NCBI GenBank assembly: GCA_017542245.1
Contig: JAFXXN010000192.1
Coordinates: forward strand, 16,255-80,254
Length of the DNA stretch: 64,000 bases
Direction: 5' to 3'
From: Lachnospiraceae bacterium
Lineage (GTDB): Bacteria; Bacillota; Clostridia; Lachnospirales; Lachnospiraceae
A model generated the notes under the pieces. The model worked only from the letters and a program-made list of their open reading frames with translations, ran no database searches and was not told the DNA's origin. This document shows, piece after piece, positions 54,720 through 63,309 of this stretch (positions are counted from its first letter, which is position 1; the number at the start of each line of letters is the position of its first letter). Both the position numbers and the translations under genes were made by a program.

Positions 54720-56225
54720 ATGTCATTCAGCCTTTCTAAATTAACAGAATATTCCAATATAGTCATACAGTGCCATGATAATCCCGATGCGGATGCATTG
54801 GCAAGTGGTTTTGCGTTAAAATGGTATCTGGATAAAAAGAAAATCCCCGCCAGGTTTATTTATAGTGGGAAAAATATGGTCCAAAAGAGTAATCTTGTGC
54901 TGATGATAAAGAGGCTCAATATACAGGTTGAATATGTTACCCAGCTTCCTAAACCGGAGCTCCTGGTCATGGTCGACTGTCAGTACGGCCAAAGCAATGT
55001 TACAAAATTTGAAGCTGATAATATCATTGTCATAGATCACCATCAGGTCTCCGGTACACTTCCGACGTTATCCGATGTCAGATCGAATTACGGCTCCTGT
55101 TCTACCGTCATCTACGACCTTTTGGCTAAGGAAGGCATTGATATCAACGAAGATCAGGATATCTCAACCGCTTTATACTATGGACTTTTAACTGACACCA
55201 ATAATTTTACCGAAATATCCCATCCTGTAGATAAGGATTTAAGAGATTTTGCGAAATTTAAAAATGCCGAGATAATCCTTTACAGAAACTCAAATCTTTC
55301 AATAGAAGAGCTCAGGATGGCGGGGGAAGCTTTAAGGAATACGGAATGCAACAGTAAATATGCTTACGGTATCATAGAAACAGAGCCCTGTGACCCCAAT
55401 ATCCTCGGTATCATATCCGATATGCTCTTAGAAGTTGATGTCATCGGTACATGTCTTGTCTACAATATCCTTCCGGGTTTGGTAAAAATCTCTGTAAGAA
55501 GCTGTATAAAAGAAGTCAAGGCTTCTGAACTTGCATCATATGTTGCAAGCGGTTACGGAGGCGGCGGCGGGCATCTTGTAAAAGCCGGCGGAACTCTTCA
55601 GCGAGATCTTTTGGAAAGGGACGGTATCGAATATACTAAAGAAGGCCTGCAGGAATTTTTCAAGAAAAGAATGGATACTTACTATGATACATCCAAGATA
55701 ATGCATGTCGGTACAGATAAAGTCGATACCACAAATATGAAACATTACAGAAAAAAAGACTGTGCATTCGGCTATATCAAGACTCGCGACTTTGCCGAGG
55801 AAGGAACCAATATTCATGTCCGTACTCTTGAAGGAGATGTTGATATAACGGTAAGCGAAAATGTCTATATTGTTATAGGTATAGAGGGCGAAATCTGGCC
55901 TATAAAAAAACAAAAATTTGAAGCGTCATATCGTGTTAATGATGAAGAATATAAGTTTGAAGGAGAATATCCCCCTTCTGTTGTAGATTCTGAAAAAGGG
56001 ATCAAGATAAATCTGCTTCCCTATGCCAGAAGCTGTGTTGCATCAGGCGGGACCGGAATATATGCTTCAAAACTTGACCACCGTGTTAAGCTCTTTACTA
56101 CTTGGGATCCGGATAAATACTATCTCGGCGTTCCGGGAGATTATCTTGCTGTAAGGGATGATGATCCAAATGACTATTATGTCATTATAGGGCGTATTTT
56201 CCCGCGAACTTATGAGGAAGCTTAA
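54720..56225 (+). CDS. DHH/DHHA1 phosphoesterase with two C-terminal PGDY-type modules
   Basis: 501 residues. The catalytic half has the DHH-family metal motifs: HDNPDADA (19-25), Asp86 in MVDCQYG, IDHHQ (105-109) and Asp159 in GLLTDTNNF. DHHA1 follows with GYGGGGGHLVKAGG (278-291). This is the NrnA/RecJ-like group that cleaves nanoRNA, pAp or cyclic dinucleotides. After about residue 330 come two modules uncommon in this family. YRKKDCAFGYIKTR to GIEGEIWPIKKQKFEASY (343-404) resembles a domain common in phage and mobile-element proteins. A second copy (about 420-501) retains PGDYLAVR. No membrane segment. Between a LiaF-like protein and a TIR protein, its role may be to remove a nucleotide signal, but that is inference. 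Confidence 0.85.
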   Translation: MSFSLSKLTEYSNIVIQCHDNPDADALASGFALKWYLDKKKIPARFIYSGKNMVQKSNLVLMIKRLNIQVEYVTQLPKPELLVMVDCQYGQSNVTKFEADNIIVIDHHQVSGTLPTLSDVRSNYGSCSTVIYDLLAKEGIDINEDQDISTALYYGLLTDTNNFTEISHPVDKDLRDFAKFKNAEIILYRNSNLSIEELRMAGEALRNTECNSKYAYGIIETEPCDPNILGIISDMLLEVDVIGTCLVYNILPGLVKISVRSCIKEVKASELASYVASGYGGGGGHLVKAGGTLQRDLLERDGIEYTKEGLQEFFKKRMDTYYDTSKIMHVGTDKVDTTNMKHYRKKDCAFGYIKTRDFAEEGTNIHVRTLEGDVDITVSENVYIVIGIEGEIWPIKKQKFEASYRVNDEEYKFEGEYPPSVVDSEKGIKINLLPYARSCVASGGTGIYASKLDHRVKLFTTWDPDKYYLGVPGDYLAVRDDDPNDYYVIIGRIFPRTYEEA

Positions 56226-56249
56226 AATCAGAAAAGGACTATATACATC

Positions 56250-59200
56250 GTGAAATATAATGCATTTATAAGCTACAGACATATGCAACTTGATATGGAA
56301 ATGGCAAAAAAAGTCCATTATGGTCTCGAGACTTACCATATCCCTAAAGCAGTGCAGAATAAAACCGGTAAAAAGAAGATTGAGCGCGTTTTCAGAGATC
56401 AGGAAGAGCTTCCGATAGGAAGCGATCTTAATGATAATATTTCAAATGCTCTCAAAAACTCCGACTATCTCATAGTAATATGTTCACCGGATACTCCTGC
56501 TTCGTACTGGGTAAATAAAGAAATAGAAACCTTTATAGCTATGCACGGCAGGGAGAAAATACTTGCAGTACTCATATCAGGAGAACCCAATGAAAGTTTT
56601 CCTGAACAGCTTCTTACCGATGACAACGGTAATCCTGTAGAACCGCTTGCAGCAGATGTCAGAGGCGCAACTCCAAAGGATCGGAAAAAGTTGTTTAAAA
56701 CAGAAATTCTCCGCCTTGCAGCACCTATCATCGGATGCAGTTATGATGATTTAAAACAGCGTCATAGGGAAAGAATACTTAAAAGAAATATTGCTATAGC
56801 TTCAGTCAGTGCCGCTGTCATAGCCATTGCAGGCACTGCTTTCGGAATATACAATGCAAATGTCGCCGACAGGATGGAAAAACTTGCAAATGAAAAATCT
56901 CAGCTTGCTGACGAGAAAACTCTTCTTGCATCCGAAAAATCCCAACTTGCTGATGAAAAGTCAGAACTTGCCGATAGAATGGAAAAACTTGCGGGGGAGA
57001 AATCCCAGCTTGCTGAAGAGAAAACCCGGCTTGCTGATGAAATTCTTCTTGAATATACCGAAAAACAGCGAAACCAGTCAAGGTTTTACGCGGAGGAAGC
57101 ACTGTCCGTATTTAAAACCGGCAACCGTGAAGATGCGGCGCTTATTGCCCTAAGCGGACTGGGTACCGATGATAATCCGCGTCCTTATGTCCCGGAAGCT
57201 GAATATGCTCTCTCTGAGATACTTTATGCATATAGCAGCGGAAGCGGACTTTCTTATGACAGAACCCTTTCACACGATATGATCGTTGAAAATATGAATT
57301 TGAGCAGCGATGGATTATATCTTACCACTGTCGATCAGGGTCATAATGTATATGTACGTGAAACCGACGGATTTAGTCTTCTGGCAAAAATACCTCCCAC
57401 AACAAAAGATAATAATTATCTTTCTAACGTGAAAGAAGCCTGTGCGGATAAAGATGGCATTTATGTTCTTAGTGACAGTAGTTTCAGTAAATATGATCTA
57501 TCCGGCAATGTTGTTTATTCTTTAAAACATGGCAGTTTTATCGGTGGTCTCATATCACCTGTCTATGGCAAAGCATTTATTGTCGGAGGCAGTGAAATAT
57601 CGATATTAGATTTAAAAACCGGAAAAGAATTAAAGAAAATAGAAAACAGTTCAGAAAACTATTTCAGTTCCGGAATAGTTTTAAGCGCAGATGGCAAAAA
57701 GCTTGCCGTTTCTCATTATCATTATACCGATGAAATCGAGGAAGGGCTTGTAAGTATAATAGATCTTTCAGACTATACAGTTTCAAGTTATGCAACTTCC
57801 ATGCCCTATATAGCGGACATGACTTTTTGTAATGATAACAGACTCGCCGTGATCAGTAATGTAACTAACTTTCAAAGTGACCAGTTGTTCTTGGTTGATC
57901 TGATCCAGCCCGATCAGGAACGTTTATGGAGTGCAGAAATAAATGCTCATTTACAGGATTCCGTCTCATTTAGCGTTTTGTCTGAATCAAATATCATAGG
58001 AGACGATCATTTTCTGACAGTAGTTATAGATACCGATATTTATACATATGATCTTTCGGACGGTAAGCTTATAGCCTCTGCAAACCTTCCTTCTCATGCG
58101 CGTACTCTCAACCTTGTCGAAGGGAAATCAACCGCCTACATAGGATATTACAACGGAGATATAGATGTTGTAAACGCCCTTGAAGGAACTATTTCTGCAG
58201 GCAGGACTATTAATACAAACGTTGCAATCAGTAAAATGGAGATCATATCAAACGGAATCATTCTGCTCTCTCATGCTTCCAATAATATATGGGTAATGAA
58301 ATATCATACCGCCCCTGATCTGGAAGTGATTGCGAACCTTGATAAATCTTCATATGCAATCGGAGTATCCCCGGATTCAAACTATTTTGTCACAGGCGAA
58401 AACAGTTCAAGGATATGTCACTTTTTTGATAATTCCGGAAAGCTGCTTTACACTCCGGATGGTTCAGATAAAATTCCCATCGGCTACAGCTTTAGGGACA
58501 ATCTGTTTGTTATTGCTGATTATGACGGCTTTACGGAAGTTGATCCTTTTAATGCCAAAAGTCAAAAATATCTTTTCAGCGACTTGGGATTTGAACGGTT
58601 GGTAAGTAATATTTCTTTTTCATCGACCGGAAAATATGCAGTTTTATGGGGACAGAATTACATAGGAGTTATAGACTTAACGGATAAAAAATTAGTTTAC
58701 TCAGAAAAAAGCACTGCAGTTGTGGGCTGTTGCGCAGTGTCTCAATCGGAGGATCTGCTTCTGGTTTCACGTACCGGAGAGAATCTGAATATTATTGATT
58801 TAAAAAGCGGAGATGTAAAAATACATGCGGATGAATCGCTGAGAGCTTTATCAAATACTTACTCAACCAGATATATCCACATAAGCCCCAATGAAAAGTA
58901 TGCTGCATTTGCTTGTTCCGACGGGAATGTCAGAATTCTTGATCTGTCATCTAATGCTGATATCCTCTGTTCCATTCCGCTTACAGCAGTCAACCATTGT
59001 TTCATATCCTTCTCGAACGATGAAAATTGCATTTTCCTTCAGGGAGATGATTATAAACTTAATATCTGGAAACTGTTACAAGGTAGTGATGGCAAAACTT
59101 TAAACGCTGAATATGCCGGTTCCGTGGACGACCTCTATAAGATTTCATACAGTGTTGAAGATAACGATGGCTATATTGCCTTTAGTAATTCATATTCAAC

Positions 59201-59414
59201 ATTGCTTTTAGAGCCGAAAAACTACAGCCGTGTAGCTTTCGCAGATGCAGGAACCACATATCTTCCGAGTGACAAATCGTTTATATTGTATAAGAATAAT
59301 TCTTTATATAAGACGCATTATAAAGATTTTAAACAGCTGATCGCTGAAGTAACCAATCAGTTCCCGGATTCAAATTTAAGCGAACAAAAAAAACAGGAAT
59401 ACAACATTGATTAG
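56250..59414 (+). CDS. TIR-transmembrane-coiled coil-beta propeller protein
   Basis: 1054 residues starting at GTG 56250 after AAAAGGA. Residues 1-160 are a TIR domain (YNAFISYRHMQLD, VFRDQEELPIGSDL, SDYLIVICSPDTPASYWVNKEIETF); Glu91 in SYWVNKE is at the catalytic position of NADase TIRs. One membrane helix (about 180-202) is followed by eight perfect heptads of the EKSQLAD type (208-263), a helical segment (270-335) and a WD40/PQQ-like propeller to the end with repeated blades. The predicted topology puts TIR inside and the propeller on the other side of the membrane. Such proteins are common in Lachnospiraceae but poorly studied; NAD cleavage, signalling or phage defence are all possible. 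Confidence 0.88.
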   Translation: MKYNAFISYRHMQLDMEMAKKVHYGLETYHIPKAVQNKTGKKKIERVFRDQEELPIGSDLNDNISNALKNSDYLIVICSPDTPASYWVNKEIETFIAMHGREKILAVLISGEPNESFPEQLLTDDNGNPVEPLAADVRGATPKDRKKLFKTEILRLAAPIIGCSYDDLKQRHRERILKRNIAIASVSAAVIAIAGTAFGIYNANVADRMEKLANEKSQLADEKTLLASEKSQLADEKSELADRMEKLAGEKSQLAEEKTRLADEILLEYTEKQRNQSRFYAEEALSVFKTGNREDAALIALSGLGTDDNPRPYVPEAEYALSEILYAYSSGSGLSYDRTLSHDMIVENMNLSSDGLYLTTVDQGHNVYVRETDGFSLLAKIPPTTKDNNYLSNVKEACADKDGIYVLSDSSFSKYDLSGNVVYSLKHGSFIGGLISPVYGKAFIVGGSEISILDLKTGKELKKIENSSENYFSSGIVLSADGKKLAVSHYHYTDEIEEGLVSIIDLSDYTVSSYATSMPYIADMTFCNDNRLAVISNVTNFQSDQLFLVDLIQPDQERLWSAEINAHLQDSVSFSVLSESNIIGDDHFLTVVIDTDIYTYDLSDGKLIASANLPSHARTLNLVEGKSTAYIGYYNGDIDVVNALEGTISAGRTINTNVAISKMEIISNGIILLSHASNNIWVMKYHTAPDLEVIANLDKSSYAIGVSPDSNYFVTGENSSRICHFFDNSGKLLYTPDGSDKIPIGYSFRDNLFVIADYDGFTEVDPFNAKSQKYLFSDLGFERLVSNISFSSTGKYAVLWGQNYIGVIDLTDKKLVYSEKSTAVVGCCAVSQSEDLLLVSRTGENLNIIDLKSGDVKIHADESLRALSNTYSTRYIHISPNEKYAAFACSDGNVRILDLSSNADILCSIPLTAVNHCFISFSNDENCIFLQGDDYKLNIWKLLQGSDGKTLNAEYAGSVDDLYKISYSVEDNDGYIAFSNSYSTLLLEPKNYSRVAFADAGTTYLPSDKSFILYKNNSLYKTHYKDFKQLIAEVTNQFPDSNLSEQKKQEYNID

Positions 59415-59485
59415 GAGTTGATCTAAACCCAATTCATATCTATAAACACTTACATAGTTTACTTGACAACCCCTATAAAATGCAT

Positions 59486-59519
59486 GCGGCAGGGATTTCC
59501 CTGCCGCGTCTTTTCTCAT
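59486..59519. terminator. Terminator between the TIR gene and the PD-(D/E)XK gene
   Basis: GCGGCAGGGA (59486-59495) and TCCCTGCCGC (59498-59507) form a perfect 10-bp stem with a 2-base loop, followed by GTCTTTTCTCATTTTTTT on the plus strand. It ends the operon begun at 54058. The reverse strand has only a weak T run. Confidence 0.85.
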
Positions 59520-60481
59520 TTTTTTACTCCATTATTTAATCGGCTCTTCAATTCTTTTATCTGCTCAAGAGCGTCTGAAAGTTCTTTTTCCAAAGCATCC
59601 GCACGGGATTTTTCTTTTAAAGTATTGGCCATTTCAAATTCTCGTCCTTCCTCCCATGCTTCTTCTCTTTCCATTTTTATGTGTTTTTCTTCATCATACT
59701 CAGTCAGTAACATCATTTTCACCTCCGCCCGGTTTCCGACAAGGAACTTCTTTATAAGAAAATCCTCCGGCATCTCATCTATAGTCCTGTCTATAGCAGA
59801 ATCAAGGTCCATACTCTTCTCCTGATATTTACGAATCTTATCTACCAGCCATGCGTACTCTTTTAAAGGTTTACAGGCATCCATTAATTTCTTATTCTTA
59901 CCATAATTGATATTCAACATGGTTACCAAAACTTCTATATCGCCATTACCGTCATAAGCATCACTCAGTTTTAAAATCTTTTTCTCCGGCTGCTCCATCT
60001 TGCCGTTATAAAAACAGATACACTTAGGTCTTGGTATCGATTGAAGTTTACTACTGAATTTGTTATATTTGCTGGTAGCTGTGTATTTATCATACAGGGC
60101 ACCTGCATATACAAGAAATCTCAATGGCATATTCGGATTAAAGGATGACTGTCCTTCCCACAGGTTCATTTCAAAACTGACTATGAACGACATATCGTTC
60201 TTCATCCTCATATAAACAACATCTTCTATAGTGTTAAAAACAAGTTCATCAGGATTTGTATAATTCGTGCCGTTTATGGCATTATACAAAGAAAGTGTCC
60301 AGATTTTATTTTCCGGATTTCCAAAGATAAACTTGAAAAGTCTGTCCTTAGTTTCTCTGTTAGCCTCCTTTAGCCTTTTCTCGTCAACAAGTGTCTTGTA
60401 AGTTTCCTTCTCACTTTCTGCCTTAGCAAGTCTTTTCTTGAGTTCCTCAATCTGTCTGATAAGTTCTTCATTAACATCCAT
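59516..60481 (-). CDS. PD-(D/E)XK nuclease-like protein (Rpn/transposase_31-like)
   Basis: 321 residues from ATG 60481 with GGAGGAG 9 bases upstream. After an N-terminal coiled coil, residues 45-230 show the pattern of Lachnospiraceae proteins annotated as PD-(D/E)XK transposase/Rpn: RLFKFIFGNPENKIWTLSLYNAINGTNY, VYMRMKNDMSFIVSFEMNLWEGQSSFNPNMPLRFL, and a C-terminal coiled coil. The MNLWEGQS segment replaces the more usual E-Q-S nuclease motif, so activity is uncertain. Related Rpn proteins promote RecA-independent recombination or serve in defence. Lies at the border of accessory DNA next to the TIR operon. Confidence 0.8.
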   Translation of the reverse strand: MDVNEELIRQIEELKKRLAKAESEKETYKTLVDEKRLKEANRETKDRLFKFIFGNPENKIWTLSLYNAINGTNYTNPDELVFNTIEDVVYMRMKNDMSFIVSFEMNLWEGQSSFNPNMPLRFLVYAGALYDKYTATSKYNKFSSKLQSIPRPKCICFYNGKMEQPEKKILKLSDAYDGNGDIEVLVTMLNINYGKNKKLMDACKPLKEYAWLVDKIRKYQEKSMDLDSAIDRTIDEMPEDFLIKKFLVGNRAEVKMMLLTEYDEEKHIKMEREEAWEEGREFEMANTLKEKSRADALEKELSDALEQIKELKSRLNNGVKK

Positions 60482-60920
60482 TACTGTCATCTCCTCCTGT
60501 AAAATATAATGCCGGCTCGTTTTACATGATTTTAAATAAAAACATGTAAATGCAGGAGATGATAGTTTATTCTACTCCTGCTCAACTAACCATAAAGGGA
60601 AAAGCAAGAGTGAATTTGAAAAAAATAAACCTAAAGAAAATTAATAATCGTGTTTCAATCAAAAAAATAAAAATCTGTTTCAAAAAATATTGGTTCAAAT
60701 AAGTACTCTTTGCCTTTGATACCATTATAATATAATGATTTTCGGGTTTTGTCAAGGTAAAAAGATAGGTAGGGTTCTCGATATTTCAATCAAAAACTCT
60801 AGCAAGCAAGAATCATATCCATGTATGAAAAAATGTTTGCAAACACTTTTTTAACATACATTTTAATGTTTGCAAACATTTTTTGTTCTTCTTTGACTAT
60901 TTAGAAACATGTCGGTAACC
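60482..60920. other. AT-rich intergenic region with paired palindromes
   Basis: 439 bp with no credible gene. It holds the inverted repeat TTTACATG (60521-60528)/CATGTAAA (60543-60550) close to the PD-(D/E)XK start, runs of A/T, and the two TGTTTGCAAACA sites near the esterase end. No strong promoter for the PD-(D/E)XK gene was recognised. Confidence 0.6.
60834..60878. repeat. Two copies of the palindrome TGTTTGCAAACA, 33 bp apart
   Basis: TGTTTGCAAACA occurs at 60834-60845 and 60867-60878. The second extends to a 16-bp perfect palindrome (60865-60880). The 33-bp spacing is three helical turns. Both are followed by T runs on the minus strand, so they may also end the esterase transcript. Confidence 0.7.
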
Positions 60921-61811
60921 TTAATGTTTCTGAAACCAGCTTACAATCTCGTTTATCACTCTCTCACTCTCAGGTAGATCAGGACGTAAAACCGGGAAAG
61001 CGTGTATTAACTTAGGATCACTTCCCATATGGCGTAAATAATGTTCAACGCCTTTATTTCCAAGCTCGCCCGCAAAATCAAGCGTATACCTTTCCAACAT
61101 ATCATATTTACTGGTCACAAGATAGCACGGCGGTATGTTATATATTATCTCGGGATGCTCAGGATTTGTAAACTTAGCCATTCTCTTACTTCTGGCATCA
61201 TTCCCATAAAACGAACGAGACAGGAACCTTCCGGTAGCATCTTTTCTTGTAGTATAAAACATCCCACTGATAAGACCAAGGGCCTTTATCTTCATTTTTG
61301 ATGGCTTATATCCTATAGCTGCCTGGAGTAGTTTTGAATTCCTCATTGCTGCCACATACGTTGCCAGATATGCTCCGGCACTTTCTGCTACCATGTATAT
61401 TCTTGTGAAATCAACTTCAAAATCTACCAGTTTCCTTCCTACACAGTCCATACCTGCACATACATCATCAAACTGCTCGTATACGCGAACATCAGGTATC
61501 AGGCGATATTCCAGGGAGCATACAAGATATCCCCTCTTAGCAAACTGTCTGCAGAAACCCTCGGACAGATTTTTATTTCCTTCTATCAAAGCACCTCCGT
61601 GAATGTTAATAACAACAGGTAATTCTGTTCCTTTTTCAACCACAGGTTCATAAATATCCATCAGAAGTTGTTTACCTGCCCTGTTGGTATAAGCTATATC
61701 CCTGTATTCTTTTATCCCTTCCGATGAAATCGGCTTTATTGCATCTAAATCAAGTGCATGATCAAGTTTAAACTTTACCAATGAAATAACAGCATTTTCA
61801 AATACGCCCAT
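60921..61811 (-). CDS. Alpha/beta hydrolase (esterase/lipase family)
   Basis: 296 residues. Motifs of hormone-sensitive-lipase-type esterases: VINIHGGALIEGNK (oxyanion hole), the nucleophile elbow AESAG (replacing the usual G-x-S-x-G by A at the first position) and a late DPKLIHAFPVL histidine. DVRVYEQFDDVCAGMD has the usual carboxylate region. No clear signal peptide. It is the last gene of a minus-strand set with two acyltransferases and a ligase, so the substrate may be an acyl ester made by them. Confidence 0.87.
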   Translation of the reverse strand: MGVFENAVISLVKFKLDHALDLDAIKPISSEGIKEYRDIAYTNRAGKQLLMDIYEPVVEKGTELPVVINIHGGALIEGNKNLSEGFCRQFAKRGYLVCSLEYRLIPDVRVYEQFDDVCAGMDCVGRKLVDFEVDFTRIYMVAESAGAYLATYVAAMRNSKLLQAAIGYKPSKMKIKALGLISGMFYTTRKDATGRFLSRSFYGNDARSKRMAKFTNPEHPEIIYNIPPCYLVTSKYDMLERYTLDFAGELGNKGVEHYLRHMGSDPKLIHAFPVLRPDLPESERVINEIVSWFQKH

Positions 61812-61847
61812 AATTCTTCCTCCGATCTAAAGGCTTTCTACATTTTA

Positions 61848-62633
61848 TCATCCTTTAAAAACCACTGATTTCTCATATTCGAAGTCTAATTTCGGATACT
61901 CTTCTACCAAACTGACTAATAAACGCCTTTCATCATCAATATTCAGCTTTTTTCTTCGATATATACCTCTCTTCTCAAATAAATACCACCTAAGTGTAGC
62001 CATACTATCTCTTAGACAGTCAATACCATCTTTTAGAGTCATACCTCTGACATCCATAGGTTTGCCAAACATGTATCTGCATATCTTCTTATCATAATCA
62101 TAATCTAACGCCATTGGAACTATAATGGCTCCTGAACGTTGAGCTACTTCAATGATTCCCCACTTCATCATTAGCATAAGCTGAGCGTCAGTCATGTTCC
62201 AAGTTCCTTCCGGCCACATCAACAAATTTCTTCCAGATTTAACATTTCCGATCATGGCTTTTTTAGATAGTCTCATGTCATTACTATCTTTTCTATCAAC
62301 GTAAATAGCTCCATTTAGATTAAAGAATAATTCATCTATCTTATATAAAGGCTGTTTCCCAATCAAGAGGTATGTATGCTTTTTTATAGCTTTTAAAGCT
62401 ATGGGAATATCATGACTATTTGTATGATTACAAGCAAATATTATACCTCTTGTTTTAGGTATCTTCGATCTATTTCCAGACTTTAAAAAACATTCTTCCA
62501 TCTTGAAAATAACTTTTGTTGAAGCTAAATTTAACAAAAATGGGTGAATAGACCTTTTTATAAAGGAAGTTAGATTATTGTCATATAACCTTTTTCCCTT
62601 ATTCCTTTTATATAAACTTGTTCTCTGTACCAT
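61848..62633 (-). CDS. 1-acyl-glycerol-3-phosphate acyltransferase-like (PlsC family)
   Basis: 261 residues with the PlsC acyltransferase motifs: HTNSHD (HX4D catalytic pair) in ACNHTNSHDIPIALKAI, then GAIYVDRKD and WPEGTWN. Membrane association is likely through its basic N-terminal stretch (Lys/Arg-rich, residues 1-30). It attaches a fatty acyl group to a phospholipid precursor or related alcohol. Neighbouring acyltransferase and ligase genes suggest a specialised acylation rather than housekeeping lipid synthesis. Confidence 0.87.
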   Translation of the reverse strand: MVQRTSLYKRNKGKRLYDNNLTSFIKRSIHPFLLNLASTKVIFKMEECFLKSGNRSKIPKTRGIIFACNHTNSHDIPIALKAIKKHTYLLIGKQPLYKIDELFFNLNGAIYVDRKDSNDMRLSKKAMIGNVKSGRNLLMWPEGTWNMTDAQLMLMMKWGIIEVAQRSGAIIVPMALDYDYDKKICRYMFGKPMDVRGMTLKDGIDCLRDSMATLRWYLFEKRGIYRRKKLNIDDERRLLVSLVEEYPKLDFEYEKSVVFKG

Positions 62634-62669
62634 ATTTCAAAATCACTTTAACTATCCTCATATATAAGT

Positions 62670-63293
62670 TCAAAACAATTCTTTCTTGTACACTACTTTA
62701 TCTTTTGCAGAAATCTTACGAACTACACGGCAGGGACTCCCACAAGCAAATACTCCAGAAGGAATATCTCGTGTAACCACGCTCCCTGCTCCTATTACAG
62801 TATTATCTCCGATAGTGACTCCGCTACATACTACAGTCTTTGTAGCTATCCATACCGAATTTCCAATGTGAACCGGCTTATTAATTTCAATACTATTCCT
62901 CTTATTCGGTTCAAAGCTATCCTTTGTATAGAATATATTCCTTTGTTTCGGAATCAAAGAATGTGACACTGTTGTAATCGTTACATCCGGAGCAAGCCAG
63001 ACATCATCCCCGATATATATCCCACCGTGATCAAGGAATTTACAATTATAGTTACAGAAAAAATTCTTCCCTATATAAGTGTTATTCCCTTGCTGAAAAT
63101 ATACCGGAGAGGTTACACATAATGGTGTTCCATCTATATGAGCTACAATCAATTTTATTAACCAATTTCTAACATGAACAAACCAAAGAGGAGTCTTATT
63201 AAGCCTTCTATTCAGAAACTCACTACTAAGCATTGTCCAAAAATATTTTTTTGTTGTATTGTTAAAAAGTTTATATTCACCTTTGTTTACCAT
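62670..63293 (-). CDS. Hexapeptide-repeat acyltransferase (maltose O-acetyltransferase-like)
   Basis: 207 residues of left-handed beta-helix acetyltransferase type. IGKNFFCNYNCKFLDHGGIYIGDDVWLAPDVTI shows the hexapeptide rhythm, then HIGNSVWIATKTVVCSGVTIGDNTVIGAGSVVTRDIPSGVFACGSPCRVVRKI. The His within TTVSHSLIP is the usual acetyl-transfer residue. It likely acetylates a sugar or similar hydroxyl. It starts 16 bp after the truncated ligase gene in the same direction. Confidence 0.92.
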   Translation of the reverse strand: MVNKGEYKLFNNTTKKYFWTMLSSEFLNRRLNKTPLWFVHVRNWLIKLIVAHIDGTPLCVTSPVYFQQGNNTYIGKNFFCNYNCKFLDHGGIYIGDDVWLAPDVTITTVSHSLIPKQRNIFYTKDSFEPNKRNSIEINKPVHIGNSVWIATKTVVCSGVTIGDNTVIGAGSVVTRDIPSGVFACGSPCRVVRKISAKDKVVYKKELF

Positions 63294-63309
63294 AATTTCC
63301 TCTTAAAAT

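Noticed and set aside
56871-57041. Seven-residue (21-bp) repeats as a possible minisatellite or mobile repeat
   Set aside because: The frame is intact and the heptad pattern fits a coiled coil next to a membrane helix, so protein function explains it; it is reported only as a coding feature.
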